The translations under genes were made by a program, and so were the position numbers. Positions 18,334 to 26,734 of a stretch of DNA of 64,000 nt are shown here, in pieces. Position 1 is the stretch's first letter. Every line of letters begins with the position of its first letter. The DNA lies in the NCBI GenBank assembly GCA_902464635.1, contig CABQKC010000008.1:8754-72753 (forward strand), written 5' to 3'. Source of the DNA: an uncultured Caryophanales bacterium (GTDB taxonomy: Bacteria; Bacillota_I; Bacilli_A; RFN20; CAG-826). A model generated the notes under the pieces. The model was not told the DNA's origin, did no database searches, and saw only the letters and a list, made by a program, of their open reading frames with translations.

Positions 18334-19248
18334 TCACTTTCTACATTTTTCGTTATAAAAAGATAACATCTTTTCAAACCAAGAAGACGCCACTGTGTTG
18401 GTAGCAATTCCATAGCCATGCACATCGCTAGGGTAGGTAATATAAGAGTGCTCTATTTTCGCTTCGTTTAAAGTCTTATCCATCAACATTGAATTATGCA
18501 CGTCCACCACGTTGTCCTTATCACATTGCCATATAAACGTTCTTGGAAAATCTTTATCAGCATGCAGCTCCAATGAATATCTCTTTTTATCTTCTAAAGA
18601 AGGGTTGTTCCCAAGAAGATTTCTTCTTGTGGCTAAACTGCAATATGGTTCAAGCATAGTTACAACAGGATAAGAAAGGACTAGCAAGCCAGGTTTTGGT
18701 AGGCAAGTCGTTTTATACCCAAAATTTGAAGTCCCTAGTAAACCAACCAAATGTGCTCCAGCAGAGAAGCCAGCAGCAATATAATCTTTAATGTCTATAT
18801 TTAGTTCTTCTTTGTTTGAATCCAAATACCTAATCAAATTATTTAAATCGTTGATAGCGTGAATGGCTTTATTCTTAATTCCGTAAGTAAAAGTCAAAGC
18901 AGAGAACCCCTCTTTATAAAGCCTAACCGCAACAGGCAAAGACTCTGGCAAAGTGCAAACGCATTCATATCCGCCACCAGCCACAACAATGGCTAGTTTG
19001 CTTGGTTTATCTTGCTTCAATAATAAGAAGCTAGAATCCTCGCTTAATTCTTTATAAACGATGTGTTTTGTTTCAGATAGATTAATTAGATAATTTAAAC
19101 AATCAATAGACTCTTTTTCTGGCCAAGGATTTAGGTCGCTAGTAACAATTTTTTTGTCTTCATTAGCAAAAGAGGCCAAGTGAAAAGCGTATTTTCCTAA
19201 AATCGGATCAGTAAACACATCATCATAAGTAGATTCAAAATTGAACAT
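18334..19248 (-). CDS. Cytoplasmic alpha/beta-hydrolase, esterase
   Basis: A 304-residue alpha/beta-hydrolase of the acetyl-xylan/feruloyl esterase or lipase type. The oxyanion-hole strand is VVAGGGY (about 88-94), the nucleophile elbow GFSAGAH has Ser162, a late Asp lies in CDKDNVVDVH, and the catalytic His is in YPSDVHGYG. There is no signal peptide, so it probably deacylates imported sugars, for example O-acetyl groups. It follows the secreted modular protein gene after a terminator-like hairpin, so it should be expressed at a lower level than that gene. AGAGG lies 7 bases before the ATG. Confidence 0.8.
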   Translation of the reverse strand: MFNFESTYDDVFTDPILGKYAFHLASFANEDKKIVTSDLNPWPEKESIDCLNYLINLSETKHIVYKELSEDSSFLLLKQDKPSKLAIVVAGGGYECVCTLPESLPVAVRLYKEGFSALTFTYGIKNKAIHAINDLNNLIRYLDSNKEELNIDIKDYIAAGFSAGAHLVGLLGTSNFGYKTTCLPKPGLLVLSYPVVTMLEPYCSLATRRNLLGNNPSLEDKKRYSLELHADKDFPRTFIWQCDKDNVVDVHNSMLMDKTLNEAKIEHSYITYPSDVHGYGIATNTVASSWFEKMLSFYNEKCRK

Positions 19249-19270
19249 TTGAAGACCTCTAGTTTTAAAA

Positions 19271-19288
19271 GGGCTGATTGCTCAGCCC
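19271..19288 (-). terminator. Hairpin between two genes, terminator or attenuator
   Basis: On the minus strand GGGCTGA, a GCAA tetraloop and TCAGCCC form a 7-bp stem followed by TTTTAAAA. It lies directly after the stop of the secreted modular protein gene and before the esterase, so it probably ends part of the transcripts. Confidence 0.65.
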
Positions 19289-19294
19289 AAATAT

Positions 19295-20950
19295 TTAATG
19301 AGATTCAGTATAAGTCGCCCCGTCTTTAATTAAGACAAATGAAGTAAATTCTAATTCGCTATCAACTGCAGCTGAACCAGGAATTATGTTCAATAGTCTT
19401 AAACCATTTAGCTTTTGCGATGTCGTTGATTTCAAATCCTGATTAGTGTTGGCAGCCCAATCAGTTTTTATAGTCTTTGTTTCTAACCATAAATATGGGG
19501 TACCGCAATCTATTACAGCCCCGGAAATTCCTTTAGTGATGTTTGGGGTTCTTAGGAATATTATGATTTTAGAGTAGCCAACAAAAGCTTTTGCGCCATC
19601 CGAGAATCCAAACGATACACTGATGGGTTTTTCAACATGTTTTTTACACTTTAAATGAGTTATGTTTCCATAATCAGAATCATATTTATAAGTTACATCA
19701 ATATCGTTATATGCTTCTTCGCCTTGTTTGATGCTCATTGAAGTTGTTTTTAGCATATAAGTGTAACTAGTTAGAGTGTTTTCTAAAGTTTCCAAATCGG
19801 CATAATTAGTAACCAAAGTTTTAGCATCCGAGGGCAATGCTTCGTATTGCTTTCTAGCGGCATCAGCAAGCAAAGTTGCTTGGGCGGCTATTTCGTTGCT
19901 AGTCAATTTCAAAGAGATTGCTTTAGTTATAGAAGCAATAACTTTGTCTGCCATTCCTTGAAGATCAATGTTTTTCAAGCCAAATAAGCCAGTTAAGTAA
20001 AGATGATTATGGTCACTTGTAGCGGCGTTCCATGTGTTTTGGAAGTCAATTTGAAAGTCGCTGAACTCATTCTTACCAGAAGTACTTATTATTTCAGAAG
20101 AAGAGACTTCAACTAGATTTTCGCCCTTTACATAAGAAGATTCCGCAGGAGCCTCCGCCCAGCCAGGCAATTCGCCTGCCTTAAGAAGTTTCCAATTGTT
20201 TCTTAAATGAATGACATTCGCGCCCTTTCCTACCGCTCCCCGAGGCGTTACATCATTAATAGCGATAAAGGCTAAACTATCAAACGAAGATAATGAACCT
20301 TTTAGTTTATCTAGCGACATATAATGATGTTTCATAGCAGCATCAGATTTAAACTCGACATCATACATTTGCCCATATAATTCTTTATTAATCTTAGTAA
20401 TGCTACTTATTTGGCTATCATCAATTATCTCGCCAGCACTGTTATGCACATTCAATGGGCTAATCGTATCAGTATCATTAAGCCCATAAACAGGCGTTAT
20501 ATAGGTTTCATAATTGGCTTTAGCGGAATTAAAAGTATCAATATGTAATTTCTCTTTTTCCGCATCAGTCAAACTAGATATTTTGGAATTTAATGTATAT
20601 AGGATATTAGCATTTTTAACCTTTTCATAATTACTAAGGGTCCCAATATCTAGCGTAAGTTTTTCGATGTCTTTCTCGATAATTGCAATAGAAGGAACGC
20701 CACCTTGCATTTGGCTAACATTGTTATCGACAAATTTTCCTTGAGCAGGTTTTGTCAAAAACGTTTCATGACACCTGCAACAAGTCCAGAATTCTACATA
20801 ATTCGGCCCAGCATCGTAATGATTGCCATCATGAGAGCAACCACTGCCGAATACATTTTGGTCAACATTGTTAGATAATGTTGTAGCAATGCCTAAACTC
20901 GCTACTCCTAAGCAAGAAAGTACTGAAAGCAAAAGATAACGTTTCTTCAT
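19295..20950 (-). CDS. Secreted modular protein with Cys/His cluster
   Basis: 551 residues. The N-terminus MKKRYLLLSVLSCLGVASLGIATTL is a Sec-type signal. A Cys/His cluster follows: C-S-H, then FWTCCRCHETF (about 37-64), resembling a small zinc-binding or disulfide knot. Next come a helical unit, a beta module (about 150-320), a second helical unit (QYEALPSDAKTLVTNYADL) and a final beta module. The beta and helical pieces are of the same type as those in the two modular lipoproteins of this locus. No lipobox and no C-terminal anchor are visible. AAGGAG precedes the ATG by a normal distance, and operator 2 lies about 80 bases upstream. Confidence 0.72.
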   Translation of the reverse strand: MKKRYLLLSVLSCLGVASLGIATTLSNNVDQNVFGSGCSHDGNHYDAGPNYVEFWTCCRCHETFLTKPAQGKFVDNNVSQMQGGVPSIAIIEKDIEKLTLDIGTLSNYEKVKNANILYTLNSKISSLTDAEKEKLHIDTFNSAKANYETYITPVYGLNDTDTISPLNVHNSAGEIIDDSQISSITKINKELYGQMYDVEFKSDAAMKHHYMSLDKLKGSLSSFDSLAFIAINDVTPRGAVGKGANVIHLRNNWKLLKAGELPGWAEAPAESSYVKGENLVEVSSSEIISTSGKNEFSDFQIDFQNTWNAATSDHNHLYLTGLFGLKNIDLQGMADKVIASITKAISLKLTSNEIAAQATLLADAARKQYEALPSDAKTLVTNYADLETLENTLTSYTYMLKTTSMSIKQGEEAYNDIDVTYKYDSDYGNITHLKCKKHVEKPISVSFGFSDGAKAFVGYSKIIIFLRTPNITKGISGAVIDCGTPYLWLETKTIKTDWAANTNQDLKSTTSQKLNGLRLLNIIPGSAAVDSELEFTSFVLIKDGATYTESH

Positions 20951-21029
20951 AAATGTTCTCCTTCGTAAAAGAGTTCTTCAGATAAATCTAGTTTATGCAA
21001 AATAATTACCATTAGAAACCCTTTAAATT

Positions 21030-21056
21030 TATTTATATTAATGGTTGATATAATTA
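21030..21056. promoter_or_regulatory. Operator 2, predicted ROK repressor site
   Basis: TATTTATATT-N7-GATATAATTA: the right arm is identical to operators 1 and 3, and the left arm matches operator 1 at 8 of 10 positions. It lies in the 189-base gap upstream of the secreted modular protein. The gap also holds a small GC hairpin (21074-21086, CGACA-N3-TGTCG) without a T-run. Confidence 0.58.
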
Positions 21057-21139
21057 AATATCACGCTTTTTTCCGACAAAATGTCGCTTATTTGCCAAAA
21101 ATACGAAAACTCTAAAAACTGTAAAAATAAATGTCTTGT

Positions 21140-23776
21140 TTATACCAAAACTATACTTTCGCCTTGCTTCAATGAAGGAAAAGAATAAGAAGACGATGAA
21201 GGAATTGTTTTAATATTCTCGCCTTGGTAAGCAGTTAGTTCTGTTGAAGAAGTAGCTTTAACTGAATAACTACCATCATTATTAATATAAGAAGAAATAA
21301 CATATGCATACTTCCCGTCTTTATTCTTATAAACACCCACATGGTATTTTGATAAAGAACTGATTTTAAGCCCACCGGGAATCGAAGATAATAAGTCAGT
21401 CATGGAAGATGAATTAGAATGAAGCGAATAATTCCCTAATTTATTCGACAAATATGTACCCTGGTAATCATAGCCTTTTAATAAGTTGGCCATGTTTAAT
21501 ATTTGTTTATTTATGTGTAATACATCCAGGCTTGTCGATGTTGTGACTTTATATTTTTGATTAAAAGCCTCGTCAACTGCTTTCTCATTTATGAACAAAG
21601 ATGTTTCATCATCTGAAAATGTCTTATACCAAACAATGTTCTTGTAGCCAAAAGACAAAGCCATATAAGCTTGCAAAAGCATCTCGCTATAATAAGATGC
21701 ACGAGGAAAATCAGCTACACTGCAAAGTTGCATAATTAAGAACGGCGTCGCATTTAGTTCACTGCTTTTAGACCTCAAGCAAAGCAAATCATGGATGTAA
21801 TAATCTCTTAATGAAGTTGAATTGTTTTTATATGTAAACGGATAGAAATCGGTGCACAATGATCTAAGATTATAATCAGGCAAAGTATCAATTATTAAAT
21901 TACCGTATTTATTTAAGGAATCCTTAAGAGAAGTCCCAGAATAACTAGGCAGCAATGTCGTTATGAACTTCGAATCAGACTTATTCGCATATATAGAGTT
22001 AAACGATGCTGATAGCCTTTCGATTGAATCAAAGTTGGAATCATTTAACGGCTCATCCCAACTTAAAAATCCAGCAAAACCTGGAACGTTGCTAAAATCT
22101 GGCACACCATCGTAAAAATGCAAATCATTAGATGAATAGCTTCTATCATTTATAACTGTTTTAAGACCATTTTTGTGGAACATTCTAACTATATCTTTCA
22201 AAGCATCGACATTATCGTTTGTTCCTATTGTTTGTCCTGAATAGAACACTCCATTAAACCCAAATTTGATTAAGTCACTGCAAATTTGCTTGTTATGATC
22301 GTTATCGTAATTATTCCTGCAGTCTAAATAAGGACAATCATAGGCGTATATATTCATGCTTTCATCTTGATTGATTAAATAAAAATCAAACACAACATCA
22401 TTATCAAACAACTGTTTAGATAACTCTTTGGGACCAAAAGGTTTATACAAGACGCCGCCTATATCTATTTCATCAAAAGAAATGGTTACATTATCATTTA
22501 ATTTGCCTACATGGGTCTCTTCTTTTAATAAAACATTAGTGTCTTTATTGATATATCTAACTTTATAGGTAACTTGTTTTTCATCTGAAAGGTACTTAGC
22601 AATTATTTCTTCTTTTTTCTCATCCGCTTCATCAATTGCCCTCGATGCAACTCCTAAAACGCTTCTAATCGAATTGCTTTGATTGCCATCGAAATCATTC
22701 GATAGAAAATAGCCATATTCATTCTTTATATAAAATAGGCCCCGATAAGAAACCAAATAATCTTTTGTTTCAAGGCCATCTAGCCTTCCAAGCAATGTAT
22801 AAGAACCGTCGAAATTGTATCTAGCAAAGGCATAACGTTTTTGTGCCTCTATCTTACTCTCTTCTTTTTTGTTAAAAGAAAATAAGCCATCAACGAAAAG
22901 AGAGTGTTCATTTAAATCATTGCTGCTAAACTCATTGTTTTTAAATGCAATAAAACCTATTTCCTCTGCGCCTTCTAACACCGGAGAAGGAATGTTGCAT
23001 CTAAACTCAATTGAAGATAAACCATTGTTTAAACTAATGCCGGCACCCTTTTCCATAACAAAGTTTTTATATCCAACAACTAACTTATAATCATAACGAA
23101 AAGAGTAACCATTGGATTCAAAATAAATGGAAAAATCATCAAAAGAAGAAGACCCATTACGAGAGATAAATTTATTATTCTCAATCGAACCAGCAGGATA
23201 GGCATAAGAAATAGCGCCTTCGAAACCATTGATAATTGATGCCACCAATTCATCCTTACTTGTTCCATTATTGACATATATCGTGTTTCCTACTACTTCA
23301 ATATTTTTGTTATTCGAAACCATTATCTCTGGTTCGTATGTAACGAACTTGCTTCCGTCATATTTAAATTGCGAAGTCAAAATATCTATTTTTATTCCAG
23401 TTGGATTTACATATTCTCCTGAAAATGTGTACACATCATTTTCTTTGGCCTCACAGCCATTCAAATATACCCTATAGTAATTTTCGCCCCGTTTTTCCAA
23501 ATAAAAGTTATCAGCATCTATATTTTTGTAGTTGTATCCGATTTTTTTGTTTAAAGGAGTCAATATAGACTGGTACATGTAATTCCCTGCATTGCAGGGT
23601 ATATCGTTTGACTTCAACGTAACATTAAATGCCGAATTCCCCGTATTTTCATCATGCAACGTAAGCTTAGATTCAAGTTCATTAGAATTAGAAGCAAAAG
23701 AAGAAAGAATAGGAATGACATTCATCGATATTGCATTCATCCCCAAAAATAACAAGAATCCATATTTATTTTTCAT
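21140..23776 (-). CDS. Secreted TIM-barrel protein, unassigned glycosidase-like
   Basis: 878 residues with an N-terminal signal (MKNKYGFLLFLGMNAISMNVIP). Residues 40-460 are beta-rich, including two surface-protein type domains. From about 470 to 790 there is a barrel-like region: FGFNGVFYSG, FHKNGLKTVIND, FAGFLSWDEP (Glu575 as acid/base candidate), TLLPSYSG, TDFYPF, LIMQLC and FGYKNIVWYKTF. This order of strand motifs matches the two lipoproteins at 46457 and 52224. A beta domain ends the protein. No lipobox or anchor is visible. There is no clear ribosome site before the ATG. The barrel assignment comes from motif pattern only; function unknown. Confidence 0.62.
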   Translation of the reverse strand: MKNKYGFLLFLGMNAISMNVIPILSSFASNSNELESKLTLHDENTGNSAFNVTLKSNDIPCNAGNYMYQSILTPLNKKIGYNYKNIDADNFYLEKRGENYYRVYLNGCEAKENDVYTFSGEYVNPTGIKIDILTSQFKYDGSKFVTYEPEIMVSNNKNIEVVGNTIYVNNGTSKDELVASIINGFEGAISYAYPAGSIENNKFISRNGSSSFDDFSIYFESNGYSFRYDYKLVVGYKNFVMEKGAGISLNNGLSSIEFRCNIPSPVLEGAEEIGFIAFKNNEFSSNDLNEHSLFVDGLFSFNKKEESKIEAQKRYAFARYNFDGSYTLLGRLDGLETKDYLVSYRGLFYIKNEYGYFLSNDFDGNQSNSIRSVLGVASRAIDEADEKKEEIIAKYLSDEKQVTYKVRYINKDTNVLLKEETHVGKLNDNVTISFDEIDIGGVLYKPFGPKELSKQLFDNDVVFDFYLINQDESMNIYAYDCPYLDCRNNYDNDHNKQICSDLIKFGFNGVFYSGQTIGTNDNVDALKDIVRMFHKNGLKTVINDRSYSSNDLHFYDGVPDFSNVPGFAGFLSWDEPLNDSNFDSIERLSASFNSIYANKSDSKFITTLLPSYSGTSLKDSLNKYGNLIIDTLPDYNLRSLCTDFYPFTYKNNSTSLRDYYIHDLLCLRSKSSELNATPFLIMQLCSVADFPRASYYSEMLLQAYMALSFGYKNIVWYKTFSDDETSLFINEKAVDEAFNQKYKVTTSTSLDVLHINKQILNMANLLKGYDYQGTYLSNKLGNYSLHSNSSSMTDLLSSIPGGLKISSLSKYHVGVYKNKDGKYAYVISSYINNDGSYSVKATSSTELTAYQGENIKTIPSSSSYSFPSLKQGESIVLV

Positions 23777-23857
23777 AAAATAAATTTTTGCTGAAACGAA
23801 AAACTAATCAACACGTTACCAAGCAAAGAAACAAAAATGATATAAATATTAAGAATC

Positions 23858-23875
23858 TTATTATTTAAATAATAA
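23858..23875. repeat. 18-bp perfect palindrome in the promoter gap of the TIM-barrel gene
   Basis: TTATTATTTAAATAATAA is fully self-complementary. It lies in the 138-base gap between the GH20-like gene and the secreted TIM-barrel gene. It could be an operator or the AT-rich stem of a weak terminator. The gap also holds one unpaired half of the ROK operator (23839-23848, one mismatch). Confidence 0.35.
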
Positions 23876-23914
23876 AAATTAAGTTTTTTTTAAATTACCA
23901 AAACAAAAAATAAA

Positions 23915-25510
23915 TTAGATGATTCTAACGGTTGCAAAGCCTTTGTATAAGTTATACATACTGCCGAATTTAGCATATGGCAATAGTTCTTCTTCTAGTT
24001 CTGGAATGCTTTTTATTTTTCCTTTAACAAAAAGAGACAATCTTTGTTTGCAATCCTTTAATCTCATATAAAGACCGCCTAACCTAATCTCGTGAACATC
24101 AAAACCATGCGGTATGTTTTCTTCCATCCACTGCTTATAAAAAGTTTTTTTGAACCTTAATAAAGCACTACAAGCCAAATCGTATGTTTTTATTATATCT
24201 TTTAGTTCCTTTAAATCTTTACTCTTATAGGCTTTTCTTGTCCTGATTCCTAAGTCATATTTATAGGCCAAGCAAGCGCATAATTCCATTAATTTGATAT
24301 ACTGGGTCCTGTATTTTTTTGGAATCAAAGGAATAACTTCATCATATTTTTTTACCATAGATTCATAATCAATAGGCATTATTTTTTCTAATTCAAAATC
24401 TTTCCAGCCTAAAAATGGATCATTATACAAAAGAGACTTACAAGTAATATTTATATCTTTCAAATCCGGATTAACTTTTGATCTATTAGGTTCATCCAAA
24501 AGTAAATAGATGTCAAAGTCAATCCCAGTGATTTTCTTAAATCTATTCTTTTCTTTATCGTTAAGTTTCTTCCCGTCGATTAGCAAAGATGCCTCAAATA
24601 ATCCTGGCAAAGCAGAAAAATACGAACATTCAAACCCGTCATCTGGCCACAAAGTTATTAAATAATTCTCAATATTAAACTTCCTAGCCTCTAATAACTG
24701 AATTTTCAATCTTTCTAGGCTTCCAATATTGCTTGGAGCGAATCCGTTGCAAGTAGAAACGCTGCCTGCAAAATATAGCTCTCTATTAAACTGAAGATGA
24801 GATTTAAACATTGAATCTAATAAATCTTTATCCGTTGAATAATAATCCCAATAGCATAGTCCAACATTATTTGGCACCATATCCATAATCTTTTTATCAA
24901 AATTCACATTCTTGTCATAGTAAATGCCATGGTTTGCAAATTTAAAAAACATATCAGACCACATATGGCAAATAAAACCATGCTTATTAGCAATAGCATT
25001 CACTTTATTCAGGTGTTTTAACATCAAATCGAACCTATTTACATATCCGTGTTTATCCAAATATTTACCCAATCCGACATGATGTGCCTCATCGAACGCT
25101 ATATTTATCTTGTTGGAAGAAAAGCACTTCCTTAATGTTTTGATTATGTTTTCTATAAGCTCATAAGTACGTGGCTCATCTATCAATAAAATATCATCTA
25201 TATCAATAATGTTTTCATATTCCGGAATCTTTGACAGATAACCAAAATGACCAAGAAATTGGCATGATGGAATAAGTTCTACCCCTTTTGAAACGGCATA
25301 TTTATCTAATTCAATTAAATCATCTATAGAATAACCTCCACGGAGGTACCCGAAATAAGGTTCTTCTTTTATTTTGATCATATCATCCAGGCCCAATTCA
25401 ATACTTGTATATCCAAACGAAATCATTAAATCAATAAATCGTTTAATCGACCTTACGCTTAGCCCTCCGTTCCCGGAAAGACAAATAAAGACACCCTTAT
25501 TTTTGATCAT
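23915..25510 (-). CDS. GH20-like beta-N-acetylhexosaminidase with altered active site
   Basis: 531 residues, cytoplasmic, aligned along its length with the GH20 at 41477-43105 and with the GcnA type of streptococcal beta-N-acetylglucosaminidase. The catalytic Asp-Glu pair is kept (FDEAH, Asp140-Glu141), as are WSDMFFK and CYWDYY. The start strand, normally DCSRN, reads CLSGN instead, so both the conserved Asp and the sugar-binding Arg are replaced, and the GWGDNG loop has become LWPDDG. It overlaps the ROK gene by 14 bases and has GGAGAG at normal spacing, so the two form one unit. Its substrate may differ from plain HexNAc. Confidence 0.83.
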   Translation of the reverse strand: MIKNKGVFICLSGNGGLSVRSIKRFIDLMISFGYTSIELGLDDMIKIKEEPYFGYLRGGYSIDDLIELDKYAVSKGVELIPSCQFLGHFGYLSKIPEYENIIDIDDILLIDEPRTYELIENIIKTLRKCFSSNKINIAFDEAHHVGLGKYLDKHGYVNRFDLMLKHLNKVNAIANKHGFICHMWSDMFFKFANHGIYYDKNVNFDKKIMDMVPNNVGLCYWDYYSTDKDLLDSMFKSHLQFNRELYFAGSVSTCNGFAPSNIGSLERLKIQLLEARKFNIENYLITLWPDDGFECSYFSALPGLFEASLLIDGKKLNDKEKNRFKKITGIDFDIYLLLDEPNRSKVNPDLKDINITCKSLLYNDPFLGWKDFELEKIMPIDYESMVKKYDEVIPLIPKKYRTQYIKLMELCACLAYKYDLGIRTRKAYKSKDLKELKDIIKTYDLACSALLRFKKTFYKQWMEENIPHGFDVHEIRLGGLYMRLKDCKQRLSLFVKGKIKSIPELEEELLPYAKFGSMYNLYKGFATVRII

Positions 25511-26591
25511 TTAAAATTCTCTCCTCTGCCGATTTAAAAGCTACACCGAGCGAAATAGAAATATCAGAAGACATAGAAATAGTTATGTCAGGCTCTAAGC
25601 TACCTTTATATCTCAAATATGCCGATTTAACTTTGTCTGGGAATGAATTAATGTTGACTATTTCCCCAGTCAAAACAACATTATTTGCCTTAAAAATGGT
25701 AAGAACGTTGATTAAAGCAATGCCTAGATACTCAGCGGCTTCATCAATATATTTACCGTATTTGTCATCGTTACCAAACAGCTTCTCTTTCTCCTTCGAA
25801 GATAGACCTGCTCTTTTTAGTATTCCCCCTACCGAGCAATATACTTCAAGGCATCCTTTCTTCCCGCAAGTGCAAGGTTCGCCATTTATTACAGCAATTG
25901 AATGCCCAAAATCTATTCGTTCTAAACCATTTAAAGTACCGCTTGCGAAAGGGAAAGTAAAACCTAAGCCATCTGAAATATTTACAACCAACGTATTGTC
26001 GGCATTGTTTTTGTGCCTTCTACAATAATCAACCGCTATACAGTTCATGTCGCCACTAGCAGAAACAAATGTGCGATACCTTTCTTCTAAAAAACTTCTA
26101 ATTGGGAACGGGCTCCACTCATTTATTGGCAAAAAGCGTTCCAAAATTCCTGTTTGGTTATCTATATATCCTCTACAACTTAATCCAATAGAAAAGACAG
26201 TAAATTTATCTTTGGCAAATTCAAACCCTTGATCAAAGGCCTTTACAATCAAATCAATTACTTCTTTCTGGGTGTTTGCCTCAAAAGGAAACGAAAAAGA
26301 AAATAATTCGCATCCATCAATTCTAGCAACAGAACAAGATACATTAAATGAATTAACGCTTACGCCGATTGTTGCAAATTTCTTGTTCGCAATTATTGAG
26401 TACGTACTCCTCCCTATTCCATTAATTGTAGGAGATGTCTCCTCAATCAAGCCATCATCGATCAAAGCACAAACATTAGAAGAAACGGTTCCCCAAGAGT
26501 ATCCTGTTTGAGCTTCAATTTTTCTTCTGGTAGTAGGAGAATTTGTAATTATATTGTAGAAAACATCATAATAGCTTTTCTGCCTTTTCAT
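25497..26591 (-). CDS. ROK-family transcriptional regulator
   Basis: 364 residues with an N-terminal winged helix (about 8-65, TRRKIEAQTGYSWGTVSSNV) and a ROK sugar-binding domain. The zinc motif is complete: His230 and CTCGKKGCLE (Cys240, Cys242, Cys247). The family (NagC, Mlc, XylR) acts mostly as sugar-relieved repressors binding AT-rich palindromes. Operator 3 lies 20-46 bases upstream of its start, which points to autorepression. Operators 1 and 2 then mark the rest of its regulon. Because it is coupled to a GH20-like gene, an N-acetylhexosamine or mannose derivative is a likely inducer. Confidence 0.9.
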   Translation of the reverse strand: MKRQKSYYDVFYNIITNSPTTRRKIEAQTGYSWGTVSSNVCALIDDGLIEETSPTINGIGRSTYSIIANKKFATIGVSVNSFNVSCSVARIDGCELFSFSFPFEANTQKEVIDLIVKAFDQGFEFAKDKFTVFSIGLSCRGYIDNQTGILERFLPINEWSPFPIRSFLEERYRTFVSASGDMNCIAVDYCRRHKNNADNTLVVNISDGLGFTFPFASGTLNGLERIDFGHSIAVINGEPCTCGKKGCLEVYCSVGGILKRAGLSSKEKEKLFGNDDKYGKYIDEAAEYLGIALINVLTIFKANNVVLTGEIVNINSFPDKVKSAYLRYKGSLEPDITISMSSDISISLGVAFKSAEERILNDQK

Positions 26592-26610
26592 AAATTTACC
26601 TATCCTTTTT

Positions 26611-26637
26611 TAATTATGTCAAAGGTTGATATAATTA
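26611..26637. promoter_or_regulatory. Operator 3, predicted autoregulatory ROK site
   Basis: TAATTATGTC-N7-GATATAATTA, one mismatch from perfect symmetry and with the same 7-base spacer as operator 1. On the minus strand it covers a plausible promoter (TTGTTA, 17 bases, CATAAT) for the ROK gene. On the plus strand it contains TATAAT and may also touch the promoter of the divergent gene at 26735. Confidence 0.65.
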
Positions 26638-26734
26638 ACAATGTCGACTTTTGAGCAAAAAAATAAAGAGCAATTGAGCCTTGAAAAGCAATTATTCAAT
26701 TCATTTATTTTTCTATTACATTTAAAATATCCTT

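Noticed and set aside
21074..21086. Terminator after the secreted TIM-barrel gene
   Set aside because: The 5-bp CGACA/TGTCG hairpin is followed by an A-run, not a T-run, on the transcribed strand.
23822..23848. Fourth ROK operator before the secreted TIM-barrel gene
   Set aside because: The right half has one mismatch, but the left half (AGCAAAGAAA) does not match at the required spacing.
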